Assembly: GCA_020747015.1 (NCBI GenBank)
Contig: JAGTJM010000019.1
Span: 604,910-668,909 of the forward strand
Direction: 5' to 3'
Origin: Pyrenochaeta sp. MPI-SDFR-AT-0127
Taxonomy: Eukaryota > Ascomycota > Dothideomycetes > Pleosporales > Cucurbitariaceae
DNA length: 64,000 nucleotides
The notes below the pieces were generated by a model. That model was given only the letters and a program-made list of their open reading frames with translations. It did not search any database and was not told the origin of the DNA. Made by a program: the position numbers and the translations under genes. Positions 13,354 through 23,971 of the stretch are shown piece by piece (positions within the stretch are counted from its first letter, which is position 1; every line of letters starts with the position of its first letter).

Positions 13354-14278
13354 ATGACGACTTACATGGGTGCGTATTCAGCCTTGTGGTGCACTCAAGC
13401 AAGTCAGAGCACAAGGACACAGTGTGCATTCAGCAGCGTGGAGCCTCGCAAGGCTTCGTTACTCGCCTGGGGCTGCTCTACGCTTTATACGTCGGCTCGG
13501 CCCACACTTTGACTGCGCGGTTCCCGGCCAAGAGGGCGACCGGGATGGGCACGTTTAGAACATGCAAAGCTCACCTGATTTCTAGATGCTCTCGACCACC
13601 TCCTCGCCGGAAACCGAATTTACTCCCAACGCACCGCCGAGAAGAATCCGAATGCCTTCGTCGATCTTGCAAAAGGCCAGGCGCCCGACATCCTGTGGAT
13701 AGGCTGTGCAGACAGTAGAATTCCTGAGACGACTGTGTGCCACTGCAAGCCTGGTGACATCTTCGTACATCGCAACATTGCAAACACCGTGCATGCCGAT
13801 GACATCAACGCAGCAAGTGTGGTTGAATATGCGGTTGCACATCTCAAGGTGAAGAAGGTGGTCGTCTGTGGACACACCAAGTGTGGAGGCGCCAATGCTG
13901 CGCTGGGCGACGCAGATCTTGGGCAGACGCTCAACACATGGCTGCACCCCGTTCGAGAGTGAGTACATCCCAAGGCTGTCTCTGCTGGCCAAACATGTGC
14001 TCGTGAGGATGCATAAGCTGAGCACCGCTAGGCTGCGTCGAAAGCACAAGATAGAGCTAGAGAAGCTTTCCGATGACGACGCACGCTCCGCCCGAGTCGC
14101 AGAGCTTAACGTACAACAGTCCATTGAGGTCCTTAAGCAGCATCCTGCCATCAAGAGAGCCATTAGCGATCGCGGTCTCACATTGCACGGTCTCCTCTAC
14201 GATATTGGTGCCGGGCAGCTGAAGATTTTAGGCGAGTCGGGCACCCCAAAGACCAACGGACTCTGGAGCCCCAGTTAG
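13354..14278 (+). CDS. beta-class carbonic anhydrase
   Basis: Three exons, 13354-13369, 13586-13958 and 14032-14278, encode 211 residues. The first coding exon is only 16 bases (MTTYM plus one base), which explains why no long frame begins at the true ATG. The zinc site of beta-carbonic anhydrases is clear: CADSR supplies Cys and the Asp/Arg dyad, and GHTKCGG supplies His and Cys about 55 residues later. The conserved HRNIAN loop is also present. The enzyme interconverts CO2 and bicarbonate; in fungi (yeast Nce103) it supplies bicarbonate for carboxylations at ambient CO2. The length is normal for a cytosolic form and I see no mitochondrial presequence. The first intron (216 bases) is longer than the others nearby. 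Confidence 0.94.
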
Positions 14279-16657
14279 GAGAGTGAGGTTTGCGAATTGC
14301 GACCTCCAAGCATACTGATATGCCATATTAGCAGCAGTGCTGACCAAAATGGCCGAGGTTGATAGTGACCGGAGTTTTCGGCGTAGATGGTAGTCACAGG
14401 TGTGACACTGAGTGAGATACTAGCACTGGAATGCACAGCGTTTAGGCTTTCGGAAGAGAACGATTCCTTATTTTTGTTTTCTTCTACGATTACTACCCGT
14501 CCGTGACGTATTGTGTTCGAGGCGTTACCTTTCGGAGACTTTGCTATCGGCTACCATGATGTGCAAGGTATTCATGGTCATAATTAATGCTTGTCAGCTA
14601 TCTCTATGTTCAAAGTGCATTTTACCTACTAGAGACTGTCCTCTTCTTTGCAGAAGAAATTCTCACTCACCTCAGTCTTTCTAATACAGCAACTTCACGA
14701 CGCCTCATATCAAATCATCTCTCTTCTTCCTCCCTAACAAATGGAGATTCAAGTAATCCAGATGCTGTCACCAGTCAAACTAATTCGCCAAGAAGAGGCT
14801 CACTACCCGTTCAATACACCAATCACGACACGCAAGTTGTTCCTCGGAAGCAACGAAGCTGTAGCTCATACACCACTTCGAGCGCCACTCTTCACTCCTC
14901 TAGTTCTAGCTATAGCACCTCAGCCCCAAAGTACCGCTGGAGCTAATCAATGAATCACGACCGACGTTCCAGCTACTTTGCAGACTTCAACAATACACAC
15001 AGGATTAAAGAAGTATGGACAGAATTGGGACTTCTCGTCCAAAGTCCAGTAAAAATTGCAAGAACAAGAAAGGACATGTAATCTTTTTGGTGCTCATACG
15101 CATCGCACGACATCGTGATGACAAGGAAAAGTGCATGGAAGGCGGCGTGTGATGCGCTTTGGAAGGGGTTATTTCGTTGAGATACTAAGGAGGAGCCAGA
15201 GAACTCTTGACTGTAAGATATTAAATGCCGAATACAAAGCGGGCGGCTCAGCTGCATGTATTGATGCACCTCAGGCAAGCAAGGTCTTTTCAACAGTAAC
15301 CAATCGTTCGGATCTGCCTTTCATGTATTATACATTCTGTATAGTAGCCATCTACTTCGCCCACAGCACATCAAGTCAATTTCTCCCCTCCCCCCGGATC
15401 CCTAGCCCCCTTTCCCCCCCAGTTATTCTCCCTTATTGGAAGTTTTCATCGTTCCATGTTTCCTTCGATTACCAGCGATCAAAAGCTGAAGCTATAAAAA
15501 CCATAGTGGCATTTTCCGTCACCAAAGTCAATAAATGACATGTCACGGGACAGCACCAATAATTGGATCATTGCGCTCAATTCACCGGGTTGTTCGGGTA
15601 AAGTGCCTTGGATTGCAGCAATTGTGCTATTATTCTTATCATGTGATAACCACCGTTAAAAGTATCCGATATACCCAGTGCGGACTCTCCCCTAGATCAA
15701 TTCCAAACATTTTCACCGCAATGCTCGAGAGTTTGTACACATATTACTTCCCGGTACACGCATATCATGGTTACTGCTTATTCACGCAGTTCCCTCCATC
15801 TCCAAGCATTCCCACACTATGGAAGCAGATCAAAAACACTCCAGATCTCTTTGTTGACAATACCTTCTTCTGAGGAACCTGATCTTGCTGATCACTGATG
15901 GCATGGGCATCCTGGCATGATAGGCTCTACAACCAGGTTTCTAAACGGTTATTTGTCTGGTACAAGCACGCGAAGTCTGATACCAACGGAGCAGACGAAC
16001 AGCCATCCGCAAGGGTATGTTAAAGAAATATTTCTTTTTGCGTAAGAGGAGGTGGAGGAGGATGTAGATCAGAGGAAGATGGTGCTGAATTAGTACGGGC
16101 TAGTAGCCGCCCAGCAGGCCATGATCACACACGATTGGTGCAGTGCACACGGTAGGACTCAGCAACGTAAGGATGCCAGATGAAGCAGCAATGTCCCGTG
16201 AGCTACGCCTGGTGATGTAGCGGCGAGTTGTTCCAAGTACGCCGATGGTCCTTTTTTTGTTTTGAATCCTAGATACCTAGACTTGTCAAATTTGATTCTT
16301 AGTTCACGTGTCGGACTTTGAGCTAAGACAGACAGGTACACTCCTTTGCTTCAGCTTTCTTTCGGTCTTCCATTCACAGCTGACTACCAATGGAAGATTT
16401 TGCATTCGTATGAAATCTTACCACTAATCCGAAGAATTGCCTAGATGCAATGCCGAGACTCAAGAACCAAAAGTACGTCCCAATGCAGACGCTTTTCGTG
16501 AACCCATGCCGAACGTTTTAGGGAAAAAGAAGACGCCATAAAAACACCTGCGGTCTCTGTGCAGATGCGATGCCCAATATACAAAAAATGCAGCGTGATT
16601 AAAAGCTGTAAAGGCCGGCCTGACTCGGTCGGGTATCTGTAGGGAACAAGGAGGATT
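14279..16657. other. spacer without a recognisable gene
   Basis: The spacer lies between the carbonic anhydrase (plus) and the 3' end of the GDP-mannose pyrophosphorylase gene (minus), so it should hold two 3' untranslated regions. A Ser-rich frame at 14587-14946 and a frame at 15535-15873 are open but have no domain character or partner exons, and I do not call them. A polypyrimidine patch lies near 15388-15420. Confidence 0.4.
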
Positions 16658-17986
16658 TTACATGATGATCGAGGGAGCTAGACTACATTAGCTGTGTTTG
16701 TGAATGGCATGCATTACAGATAGACTTACTGTCAACATTCTGTTTAATAGTTTTGTGGGGGAGAACGGAGCCACCATTGACGTAGACCTCGTCACCAATG
16801 GAGACATCGTCGCCCAAGACGGTCACGTTTTCAAGGCGTGCCCACTTCCCAACAGTGCTGTTCCAGCCGACAATCGTCGACTTGACCCAAGCATGGTCCT
16901 TGACGCGGCTATTCTTGAGCAAAACGCATCGCTGCAGACGCACACCGTCACCAATGACAACATTTGGTCCGATAGTAACGTTGGGGCCAATACGGCAATT
17001 CTTTCCAATCTTTGCTGACGGGTCAATGAGGACGTTGCCGCCATAGACGAAAGGCTCCGAGGCCGGCGTGAGGAGTTTTGAGTTCTTCCGTGCGAGCGAT
17101 GAGAGGTACAGGCAGGTCCCTGACAGGAAGTCCTTGGGCTGTCCAACATCCATCCAGAAGCCGTCCAGGTCAAATGAGTGCAGCTGGCCTTCCTTTACGA
17201 TGGCAGGGAAGGTTTCTTGCTCGATCGAGGTAGGGCGGAGCTCAATGCGCTTGAGCACACTTGGGTTGAGGATGTAGATACCGGCATTGATGCGGTTACC
17301 GACAAACTCAACAGGCTTTTCCACAAAGCGCTCAATCTTTGAGGCGGAACCGGGTTTGTGCACAACGACGCCGTACTTGGATGGCTCCTCGACCTTTGTG
17401 ACTACAATTGTGCCCTCATCGCCGTGCTGCCTGTGAAAGTCGGCGAGCTGCTTGAAGGGGTAGTCGCAGGTGACGTCGGCGTTGAGGACGAAAAAGGGCG
17501 TCTCGTCCTTGCCCAGGATCTTTTCGGCGAGCTTGAGCGGACCAGCGGTACCAAGGGGCTCAGTCTCGACGGAGAAGGTGATTGTGACATTGTATTGCTT
17601 CTCATACTGCGCATCCAGTTATTTTCCATGCTCTGACATAGGACTGACAGGTTTATACGAACGGTCTTGAGGGCCTCGGCCATGATTTCTGGGCGGTAGT
17701 TGACAGCGAGGACGACATCGGTCACGCCAGCAGCAGCCAGGGCCTCAATTTGATGCTGGATCATGGGCTTGTTTGCAAATTCGACGAGGGGCTTTGGGTA
17801 TGTGAGAGTCTAAGCGGTGGTGTCAGTTGTGCCGTTGGGTATACAGTATGGCGGGCAGAGCGGTGAGGGCATAGGCAGGCGTACCAGAGGCCGCAGACGA
17901 GTTCCAAACCCTCCGACAAGGATAATGGCTTTGGTGGGTGTTAGTTGTGTGTCCAGTGAGGGCAATTGCGAGTGCTGACCTTTCAT
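16658..17986 (-). CDS. mpg1: GDP-mannose pyrophosphorylase (mannose-1-phosphate guanylyltransferase)
   Basis: Five exons on the minus strand: 17986-17980, 17928-17885, 17809-17663, 17606-16730 and 16677-16658. They give exactly 364 residues, the usual size of this family. The first coding exon is 7 bases and the last is 20 bases; the last restores the conserved C-terminus ending PSIIM. The nucleotidyltransferase signature GGFGTRLRPL spans the first two exons, and LNADVTCDYPF is the metal/sugar-nucleotide loop. The C-terminal half holds hexapeptide repeats of a left-handed beta helix (IGPNVTIGPNVVIGDGV). The enzyme makes GDP-mannose from mannose-1-phosphate and GTP in the cytosol, the donor for N- and O-glycans, GPI anchors and cell-wall mannan. 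It is essential in yeast (Psa1/Vig9). The neighbours show no functional link. Confidence 0.96.
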
Positions 17987-19345
17987 GTTGGCGGTGGTGC
18001 CTGTGAGAGAGGGATGGAGTGGGTGGGTGGGCGCGAGGGCAGGAATTTGGTGTGCTGGTTGGCGCGAGCAATTGCGTCTTGGACAGAAGGTGCAACGAGG
18101 GCTTGTGTGTGCAATGAAGCTGTCTGTCAAGCTGGCGAAGAGGTAGTCAAGAGTCGACGAGGGCGGTGATGAGGACAGCTGGTTCTTAAGAATCGGCGTC
18201 GTCCGTTCGCGGCATCGTGTCGTCTAGTGGAGCTCTGCTGGCTCCCTAGCTTCGCAAAGACCACCAAGGGTCCAGGGGCGTCTTCTCGTCCACCCACTCA
18301 CCACTTAACGGCTGGCGCTGCTTTCATGCCATGCTCGCCTGTCCTCGCCTCGCAACGTCCCCAGCCCCTTGCAGCACCAGCCAGACATGTCAGAGTACCT
18401 GATCGCTCAGCTTGTCCGCTTCTAATTCGAGTCTTTGCCGGCCACTTGGCCTGGGGTGACATCGTATAACACCAATTGGCTGTAACCCCATCACGAGGTC
18501 GTCTTGCATCATTTCGCTGCGACACCCGACATTGTTCAGGCAATTGCATCCGCGACTCGAGTCACCGCCTTGCGCCCGCAACCCCTGAGGCCGCGCCCAC
18601 GTGCATCTTTGTGCGAAATTGGAGGCGTTCGAGAGCAGGTTCCTCTGGTCACGCCTCGTTGCACTGCGCGGAGCACCTCCGTCCTTGTGGCTGCTCGTGG
18701 CTCACCATCGCCATCTTGCCCGTGGATTCTTCAAACCCCCCCCACAAGTTGGTTGTCGACGCGCGTCGTATCTGCGTGGCGAGACCTTCCTTCACGCGCT
18801 CACAAGACGCTTACATAGCCTTATATGGGGCGAACGAGATATTTTGAGCGGCTCGCTTGGCCATTGCATCGTACAGGTCCATTCCATTGTGATGCTCCCA
18901 CCGTTCGCATTGCCGCCTCTCTCGACAACGTCCACTGCAACTCAATGTGTCTGCTAACCATGGACCGCTCAAACTACTTCAAACCCAACTTACTCCGCAT
19001 TTCAATCTTCTTCGTTTCACCGGCCGCTAGTTTCTTTTCATGCAAGCGGCTCCACACATCTCCGTATTGGGTCTTGAGCCATGGGTCTACCCAAACCAGC
19101 AACATGGCAAACTGACTTACGTGACTAGCCAATACCTTAAGTATATCATGGTTGACATTCCTTCTATACGCACCCACTCTCTGACTAACCCCTATGCATC
19201 ATATAGTCTCATGAGCTCGCCCGAGACCATATACAATCAAGCACGTCGTTTGAACCTGGAGCATATCCAAATATAGACCCGAACAAAATCAGCCCTGAGC
19301 CTTTTCCGCAATTCAATCGCACGGCGTGCTCCCACGGTTTGATGA
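17987..19345. promoter_or_regulatory. upstream region of mpg1 and 3' flank of the next minus gene
   Basis: This 1.36-kb stretch lies upstream of the mpg1 start codon and downstream of the 2H-phosphoesterase-like gene, both on the minus strand. It holds only short overlapping frames without domain character. It should carry the mpg1 promoter, but I found no specific site that I would defend. Confidence 0.35.
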
Positions 19346-20290
19346 TCATAGAAGTTCTGGGGTCTTGTCTGGGAGTCCAAACCAGTACTCATCCGCCAAT
19401 TCCCACCTTCCATGCTGGTACTTCCACAGGTCCAGTCCAGTCACATAGCCCGTCTCGCACCTCGCAGAAAGCCCATGCCTGACTGTATCGAATGCACTTT
19501 CCACCTTCTTCTCGTCGTCAACTTTGTTCATGATAGTCCAATGTGGGCGAAATCCGCCAGCATCCTGCATGCTGAGGAACTTTAACCATCGAGATCTAAG
19601 CTGCCCATGGACTCTTTTCACCTTGTCATGCCCAACATCCACATTTATGCCAACTCCTTTGCGCATTCGAAAAGGCTTTCCGGTGCTGATAGCGAAAGGC
19701 GTCATACCAGATGATATCCGAGACAGACCATCTTGAAGCACCTTCATTTGCGAATGCGGAAGGGCATGGAAGAGCGTTAGATGCGCGGGTACCCGATTGA
19801 GTTCCTTCGGGAAGTACTCCTTGCGCAACGCATTCATTGGACCTGCGAGACTCTTGGTAATCTGTAGCGTTAGAACGTATGCATGCTGCTCATCACAATC
19901 TGTATTTGACTTCCGTTCTGCACAAGGAGAGTGTCTAGAATACCGGATGTCATTGACAGGAACTAGATAGTCATTAAACTTCTTTCCCAACTTCCTTGAG
20001 GTCCATCCGTGGTAGCTTGTCTTAGATCGTCTACCACTACCTAGCCATTGGACGTGTGCCTCTGCGTTGGACTCGTTGACAGAAGCGCCGGGGTCCGGGT
20101 CTGGGCGTGTTCGGGCGCAGATGGGAGGTTGCCTGGGCGTGCCATTGTGTGTGCCGACCACTGCAGCGTAGGAGATTGATCTGGACATGTTGCGCGCTCC
20201 TAGGGTGTGTGGTTTGCTCGACTGTCTGAAGATAGTGGCATGCATGGAAAATGGTGGTACGCAGAAATGAGGCCCAAGCTTGGTGAACAT
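19346..20290 (-). CDS. 2H phosphoesterase / 2'-5' RNA ligase-like protein
   Basis: This single open exon gives 314 residues from the ATG at 20288-20290. Inner ATGs at 20245 and 20188 are also possible, and the family does not decide between them. Two histidine motifs characteristic of the 2H superfamily are present about 80 residues apart, AHLTLFH (near residue 170) and PHWTIMN (near residue 250). Each supplies one catalytic His followed by a hydroxyl residue. Members hydrolyse or form 2',5' or cyclic phosphodiester bonds in RNA or nucleotides. The substrate here is unknown. The N-terminal 110 residues are basic and low in structure, with a conserved-looking SYHGWTSRKLGKK patch before the fold. 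Function below the superfamily level is not claimed. Confidence 0.75.
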   Translation of the reverse strand: MFTKLGPHFCVPPFSMHATIFRQSSKPHTLGARNMSRSISYAAVVGTHNGTPRQPPICARTRPDPDPGASVNESNAEAHVQWLGSGRRSKTSYHGWTSRKLGKKFNDYLVPVNDIRYSRHSPCAERKSNTDCDEQHAYVLTLQITKSLAGPMNALRKEYFPKELNRVPAHLTLFHALPHSQMKVLQDGLSRISSGMTPFAISTGKPFRMRKGVGINVDVGHDKVKRVHGQLRSRWLKFLSMQDAGGFRPHWTIMNKVDDEKKVESAFDTVRHGLSARCETGYVTGLDLWKYQHGRWELADEYWFGLPDKTPELL

Positions 20291-20761
20291 GCCTGATATT
20301 GTGGTGCTCTGAAGGGCATTTTCAGATCTATACGTCACCAACGGCCGCTAGCAAGTTGGCTATATTTATGTAGTGGTTGCTGGTCTGATTAGAAAGTACA
20401 GTAAATTGAGCACTTGCGTTGCTTTGAGTGGTGATTAGGCTGTCCTTGCATGAATAGCGCATAATTGAACAGTACATGGGCAGCTTGGATTTGTCCGTGA
20501 CTGGAAGTACTTTCGAGTTTGAATTGGAGCGAATTGATTTGAATGAGAATGTCACATTTCGTAAACGATATCTGCTTGCTTGAAAAAAAACTACAGCCAA
20601 CAGTAGACTTGACCAGACAGCCAATCCTTGGAAGGTAAATTGATCATATCGTCCCATTCTAAATAAGCGCAAAGTTCATTGAACACCATGGACCAAGGTA
20701 CTGCCTCTGTGAAATCCTACCTGCAAAACACTAGTTATGTGTGCAAATTTACTATTGACTC

Positions 20762-21169
20762 TCAGATCAAGGTCTGCTGATGGCTTGCCATCTTCCAGCC
20801 TGCCGCCCCGCCATCTGATAGACCTTCCAAGACCCAGACGCTCGAACAAATGGCCCGGAATGTCTCGTGGCCTCTCGTGGCCTCGACTCGGTAGTAGATA
20901 AGAGCGCTGTCCTTCCCAAGAAGTATGACTTCGTCGTGACTCAGCTTGTACGAGTGCCAAGGCTTGAAATCCTTGTCCTGTAGCATCTCATGGACGGTAG
21001 GCGAGGAGACTGCAGTGACGATGAGGTCGCCTGCGAAGATCATGACGGGATTACTCGAGAGAAGCGGGAGAAGCTCGATGCCGGAGCTACAGAGAGCGGC
21101 CCAGGCCTGGTGTTCTAAAGAACATACAGCAGCCGTAAGGGAGGGATTGGTGAGATTTGGAGTCGTCAT
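20762..21169 (-). CDS. DUF4440 / SnoaL-like (NTF2-fold) small protein
   Basis: A single exon from the ATG at 21167-21169 to a TGA encodes 135 residues. The pattern resembles the DUF4440 family of the NTF2-like superfamily. It has an N-terminal helix with EHQAWAALCSSG, a central MIFAGDLIVTA strand, and the C-terminal strands ICSSVWVLEG and WKMASHQQTLI, the last being a common ending of the family. NTF2-like pockets bind or isomerise small molecules, but no catalytic role can be read from this sequence. The next gene downstream on the same strand is the 2H-like protein (gap about 470 bases), and the polyubiquitin gene lies divergently upstream. I am fairly sure of the gene and only moderately sure of the family. 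Confidence 0.75.
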   Translation of the reverse strand: MTTPNLTNPSLTAAVCSLEHQAWAALCSSGIELLPLLSSNPVMIFAGDLIVTAVSSPTVHEMLQDKDFKPWHSYKLSHDEVILLGKDSALIYYRVEATRGHETFRAICSSVWVLEGLSDGGAAGWKMASHQQTLI

Positions 21170-21997
21170 CGCTGGGGCGCCTCTGGTGATTGGTTCGACG
21201 GTGCAAAAGTGGAAGGAACGAATACAATTCGAGGCAGTAGCTTTGTAAAGGTTGATTCTGGCTCGAGGTTGGCAAGTGTTTAGAATGTTGTGGTGAGACT
21301 GGCAGAAGAAGCGCGACCTACGACGCTATCGTGACATCACATGGCTACCTTTCATGTTTGCTATTGGCAACAAGGACATTCTATGGGTGTTGTTATGCGT
21401 ATCTTCACGAGCGAGCATGAACACAGCGTTAGGGTCCAGCGTGCTCTACACAGCCATGCGATGTTTGCTGTGGCACAAGCAAATGGCCACTCGGCGTAAG
21501 ATTATGCTGTGGCCGCGCAATGAGTTTATTGTCGCCCGCCGTCATGGCATGTAGTCCGGTGGTAGTTGCGCCACTGACAGTAGGATTGAGGGGCTTCGCC
21601 AGGTTGTGCAAGGCAGCAACTCGATGCAGGCGCCTTATCGCGCGATGCAGATGTGGAACCTGGCAAGAACGCGATGCAGGAGGTTGCTCAAGTTGTGAAT
21701 ACAGTAGCCCGCTCCTGTGCCTGGGATTGCAAAGGGCGGCGGATCGGCTGAGTACCGTAGAGGCGCAGTTGCCTGGTTCGATAACAGACGTCACATGGTC
21801 CTGGCGTGCGATAACGGAAGCGGGGGAAGCCTGCGAACTCGCGACGCAGGCCGGCAGCGATAGGGACTGTCGACTTCGCTGCGGCGAAGGGAAAGGGGCA
21901 AACAAAAGAGCATTCCAATGCCGCGGCGAGGTTCCCGACTGATGAATAGCAAACAAAAGCAAGCGGCAGGTGTGCTCCGCGTTCAGTCGAACCTGCC

Positions 21998-22007
21998 GGA
22001 ACGTTCC
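21998..22007. promoter_or_regulatory. candidate heat-shock element upstream of polyubiquitin
   Basis: The perfect palindrome GGAACGTTCC contains nGAAnnTTCn, the half-site pair bound by heat-shock factor, about 230 bases before the ubiquitin ATG. Polyubiquitin genes are classically induced by heat through such elements. A full element normally has three units and I see only two in register, so this is a candidate. Confidence 0.4.
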
Positions 22008-22102
22008 TGTGCCCTGCTTTGATTGGCGCACGGGCTGCACCTGCATCATTACTCACCACCGTTGACCGTCACAGCCTCAGCTTGCCGCCTACGCCGTGCT
22101 CC

Positions 22103-22110
22103 CATATAAA
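22103..22110 (+). promoter_or_regulatory. TATA-like box of polyubiquitin
   Basis: CATATAAA sits 130 bases before the ubiquitin ATG, followed by a CT-rich tract (22118-22160) of the kind found at fungal transcription starts. Position and context fit a TATA box; no transcript evidence is available. Confidence 0.5.
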
Positions 22111-22187
22111 CCCTCGTTCGCCTCCTCCTCTCCCTCTCTTCTCCACTCCACACCCACACTCGTCCACGGCTTACACGCACACCTCTA

Positions 22188-22215
22188 CGACACACGACAC
22201 ACGACACACGACACA
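22188..22215 (+). repeat. four tandem CGACACA heptamers in the polyubiquitin leader
   Basis: The heptamer CGACACA is repeated four times without a mismatch and is followed by CG, 24 bases before the start codon. It lies between the putative transcription start and the ATG and is therefore probably transcribed. It may be a slippage-prone microsatellite or an unstructured A/C-rich leader. Confidence 0.8.
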
Positions 22216-22239
22216 CGTACATCGAACTCCACCACAAAC

Positions 22240-23272
22240 ATGCAGATCTTCGTCAAGACCCGTAAGTATCCGCTGTTGCCACCCTGCGCGCCGAAACCCA
22301 AGTCGCTAACAGTGTCGCAGTCACCGGCAAGACCATCACTCTTGAAGTCGAGTCGTCCGACACCATCGACAATGTCAAGAGCAAGATCCAGGATAAGGAG
22401 GGCATCCCGCCAGACCAGCAGCGCTTGATCTTCGCCGGCAAGCAGCTTGAGGATGGCCGAACGCTTTCCGATTACAACATCCAGAAGGAGTCGACCCTCC
22501 ATCTTGTCCTCCGCCTTCGTGGCGGTATGCAAATCTTCGTCAAGACCTGTAAGTAGCCACCTTGTCTTTGGCACGCATGTTCCTTGTGCTGACTCTCCCA
22601 CTAGTGACCGGTAAAACCATCACCCTCGAAGTCGAGTCGTCCGACACCATCGACAATGTCAAGTCGAAGATTCAAGACAAGGAAGGTATTCCCCCGGATC
22701 AGCAGCGCTTGATCTTCGCCGGCAAGCAGCTTGAGGATGGCCGAACGCTGTCCGACTACAACATTCAAAAGGAGTCCACTCTGCATCTCGTATTGCGTCT
22801 GCGCGGTGGTATGCAGATTTTTGTCAAAACCTTGACTGGCAAGACCATCACCCTCGAGGTGGAGTCGTCCGACACCATTGACAACGTCAAGTCGAAGATT
22901 CAGGATAAGGAAGGCATTCCTCCTGACCAGCAGCGTCTTATCTTCGCTGGCAAGCAACTGGAAGACGGCCGAACGCTTTCCGATTACAACATCCAAAAGG
23001 AATCTACTCTACATTTGGTCCTCCGTCTGCGTGGTGGTATGCAAATCTTTGTCAAGACTCTCACCGGCAAGACCATCACCCTCGAGGTTGAATCGAGCGA
23101 TACCATCGATAACGTCAAGTCAAAGATTCAGGATAAGGAAGGTATTCCTCCTGACCAGCAGCGTCTTATCTTCGCTGGCAAGCAACTGGAAGACGGCCGA
23201 ACGCTTTCCGATTACAACATCCAGAAGGAGTCTACGCTCCACTTGGTGCTTCGTCTCCGTGGCGGACAGTAG
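22240..23272 (+). CDS. ubi4: polyubiquitin, four head-to-tail units
   Basis: Three exons, 22240-22261, 22321-22548 and 22605-23272, encode 305 residues: four 76-residue ubiquitin units and a final Gln. Each unit starts MQIFVKT and ends LRLRGG, the last followed by Q and TAG. The product is cleaved by deubiquitinases to ubiquitin monomers, the extra residue capping the last unit. Lys48 and Lys63 contexts (AGKQLEDG and IQKEST) are intact in every unit. The two introns, of 59 and 56 bases, interrupt units 1 and 2 at the same place, after the first base of the Leu8 codon; units 3 and 4 have none. The gene is a stress reserve in yeast, and the upstream heat-shock-like palindrome agrees with this. 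Codon choice differs between the units, so they are not recent copies. Confidence 0.99.
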
Positions 23273-23971
23273 ATATGTTTGTTTCGACAGGATTTTGGAA
23301 ATGGCGTTCATGGCATGACCACAGCCTACGGGCTGGTTCTGAAGATTAGGTTTTATTCATAGCTTAACACGGCCTTTTTCGGCCATTCATCACTGCAATC
23401 AAGCATGCCTACGGGCTGAGAGTCTACTCTCGGAGAATTCGATCTTTATCATTGTCTTACTTACCAGTGATGTTCTACTTGCGCACGCTGATATGACCGC
23501 ACGGCGACGGTTGGGCCGATTACTGCCAAACTGTGCTTCCTTAACGAGTGAAACCTTCGATCACAACTTTTGAACAGCATGTTGTCGTTCCTTGCGAGCG
23601 TGGCAGCACGGTCACTGTCTATCGCGGATGAATTCCGATAACCCCACTTCAACTGGCGCCATAATACCGGCATTTAGCAGTGTATCCCCGTTTACCTCCA
23701 CCACGGGAAATCAGAGCTCAACTTTGGTGGCTGCATTACGCAAGAGTGTGATCGATCATTACCGCAAGATCCTCCAGTCTACCGTCTGATACATGTGATT
23801 AGCGTTGATTCCAGTAAAGTCCGGCATCTTGGTTCACACGCCTCACGCATCATAAGAAGGACGGTCTCCCCGCCCTCAACCCAGAATAGACATTCGAACG
23901 CCATCAACTCTCCTGCGGCGACTTCAGCATATTATATATATCATTCCCTAGATTATAAGGACGCGGCAATA
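23273..23971. other. spacer between polyubiquitin and aldo/keto reductase
   Basis: The two genes point the same way, so the stretch should hold the ubiquitin 3' untranslated region and the reductase promoter. An AT-rich patch with tatatatatc at about 23932-23942, some 35 bases before the reductase ATG, may act in initiation. No open frame is convincing. Confidence 0.35.

Noticed and set aside
14587..14946. Ser-rich frame of 119 codons after the carbonic anhydrase gene
   Set aside because: Low-complexity composition, no domain, no codon pattern distinct from the flanks.
16683..17363. C-terminal reading of the mannose pyrophosphorylase that runs on into a non-conserved tail
   Set aside because: A GTAAGT donor and a CTAG acceptor remove 52 bases and restore the conserved ending PSIIM; the run-on tail is intron.
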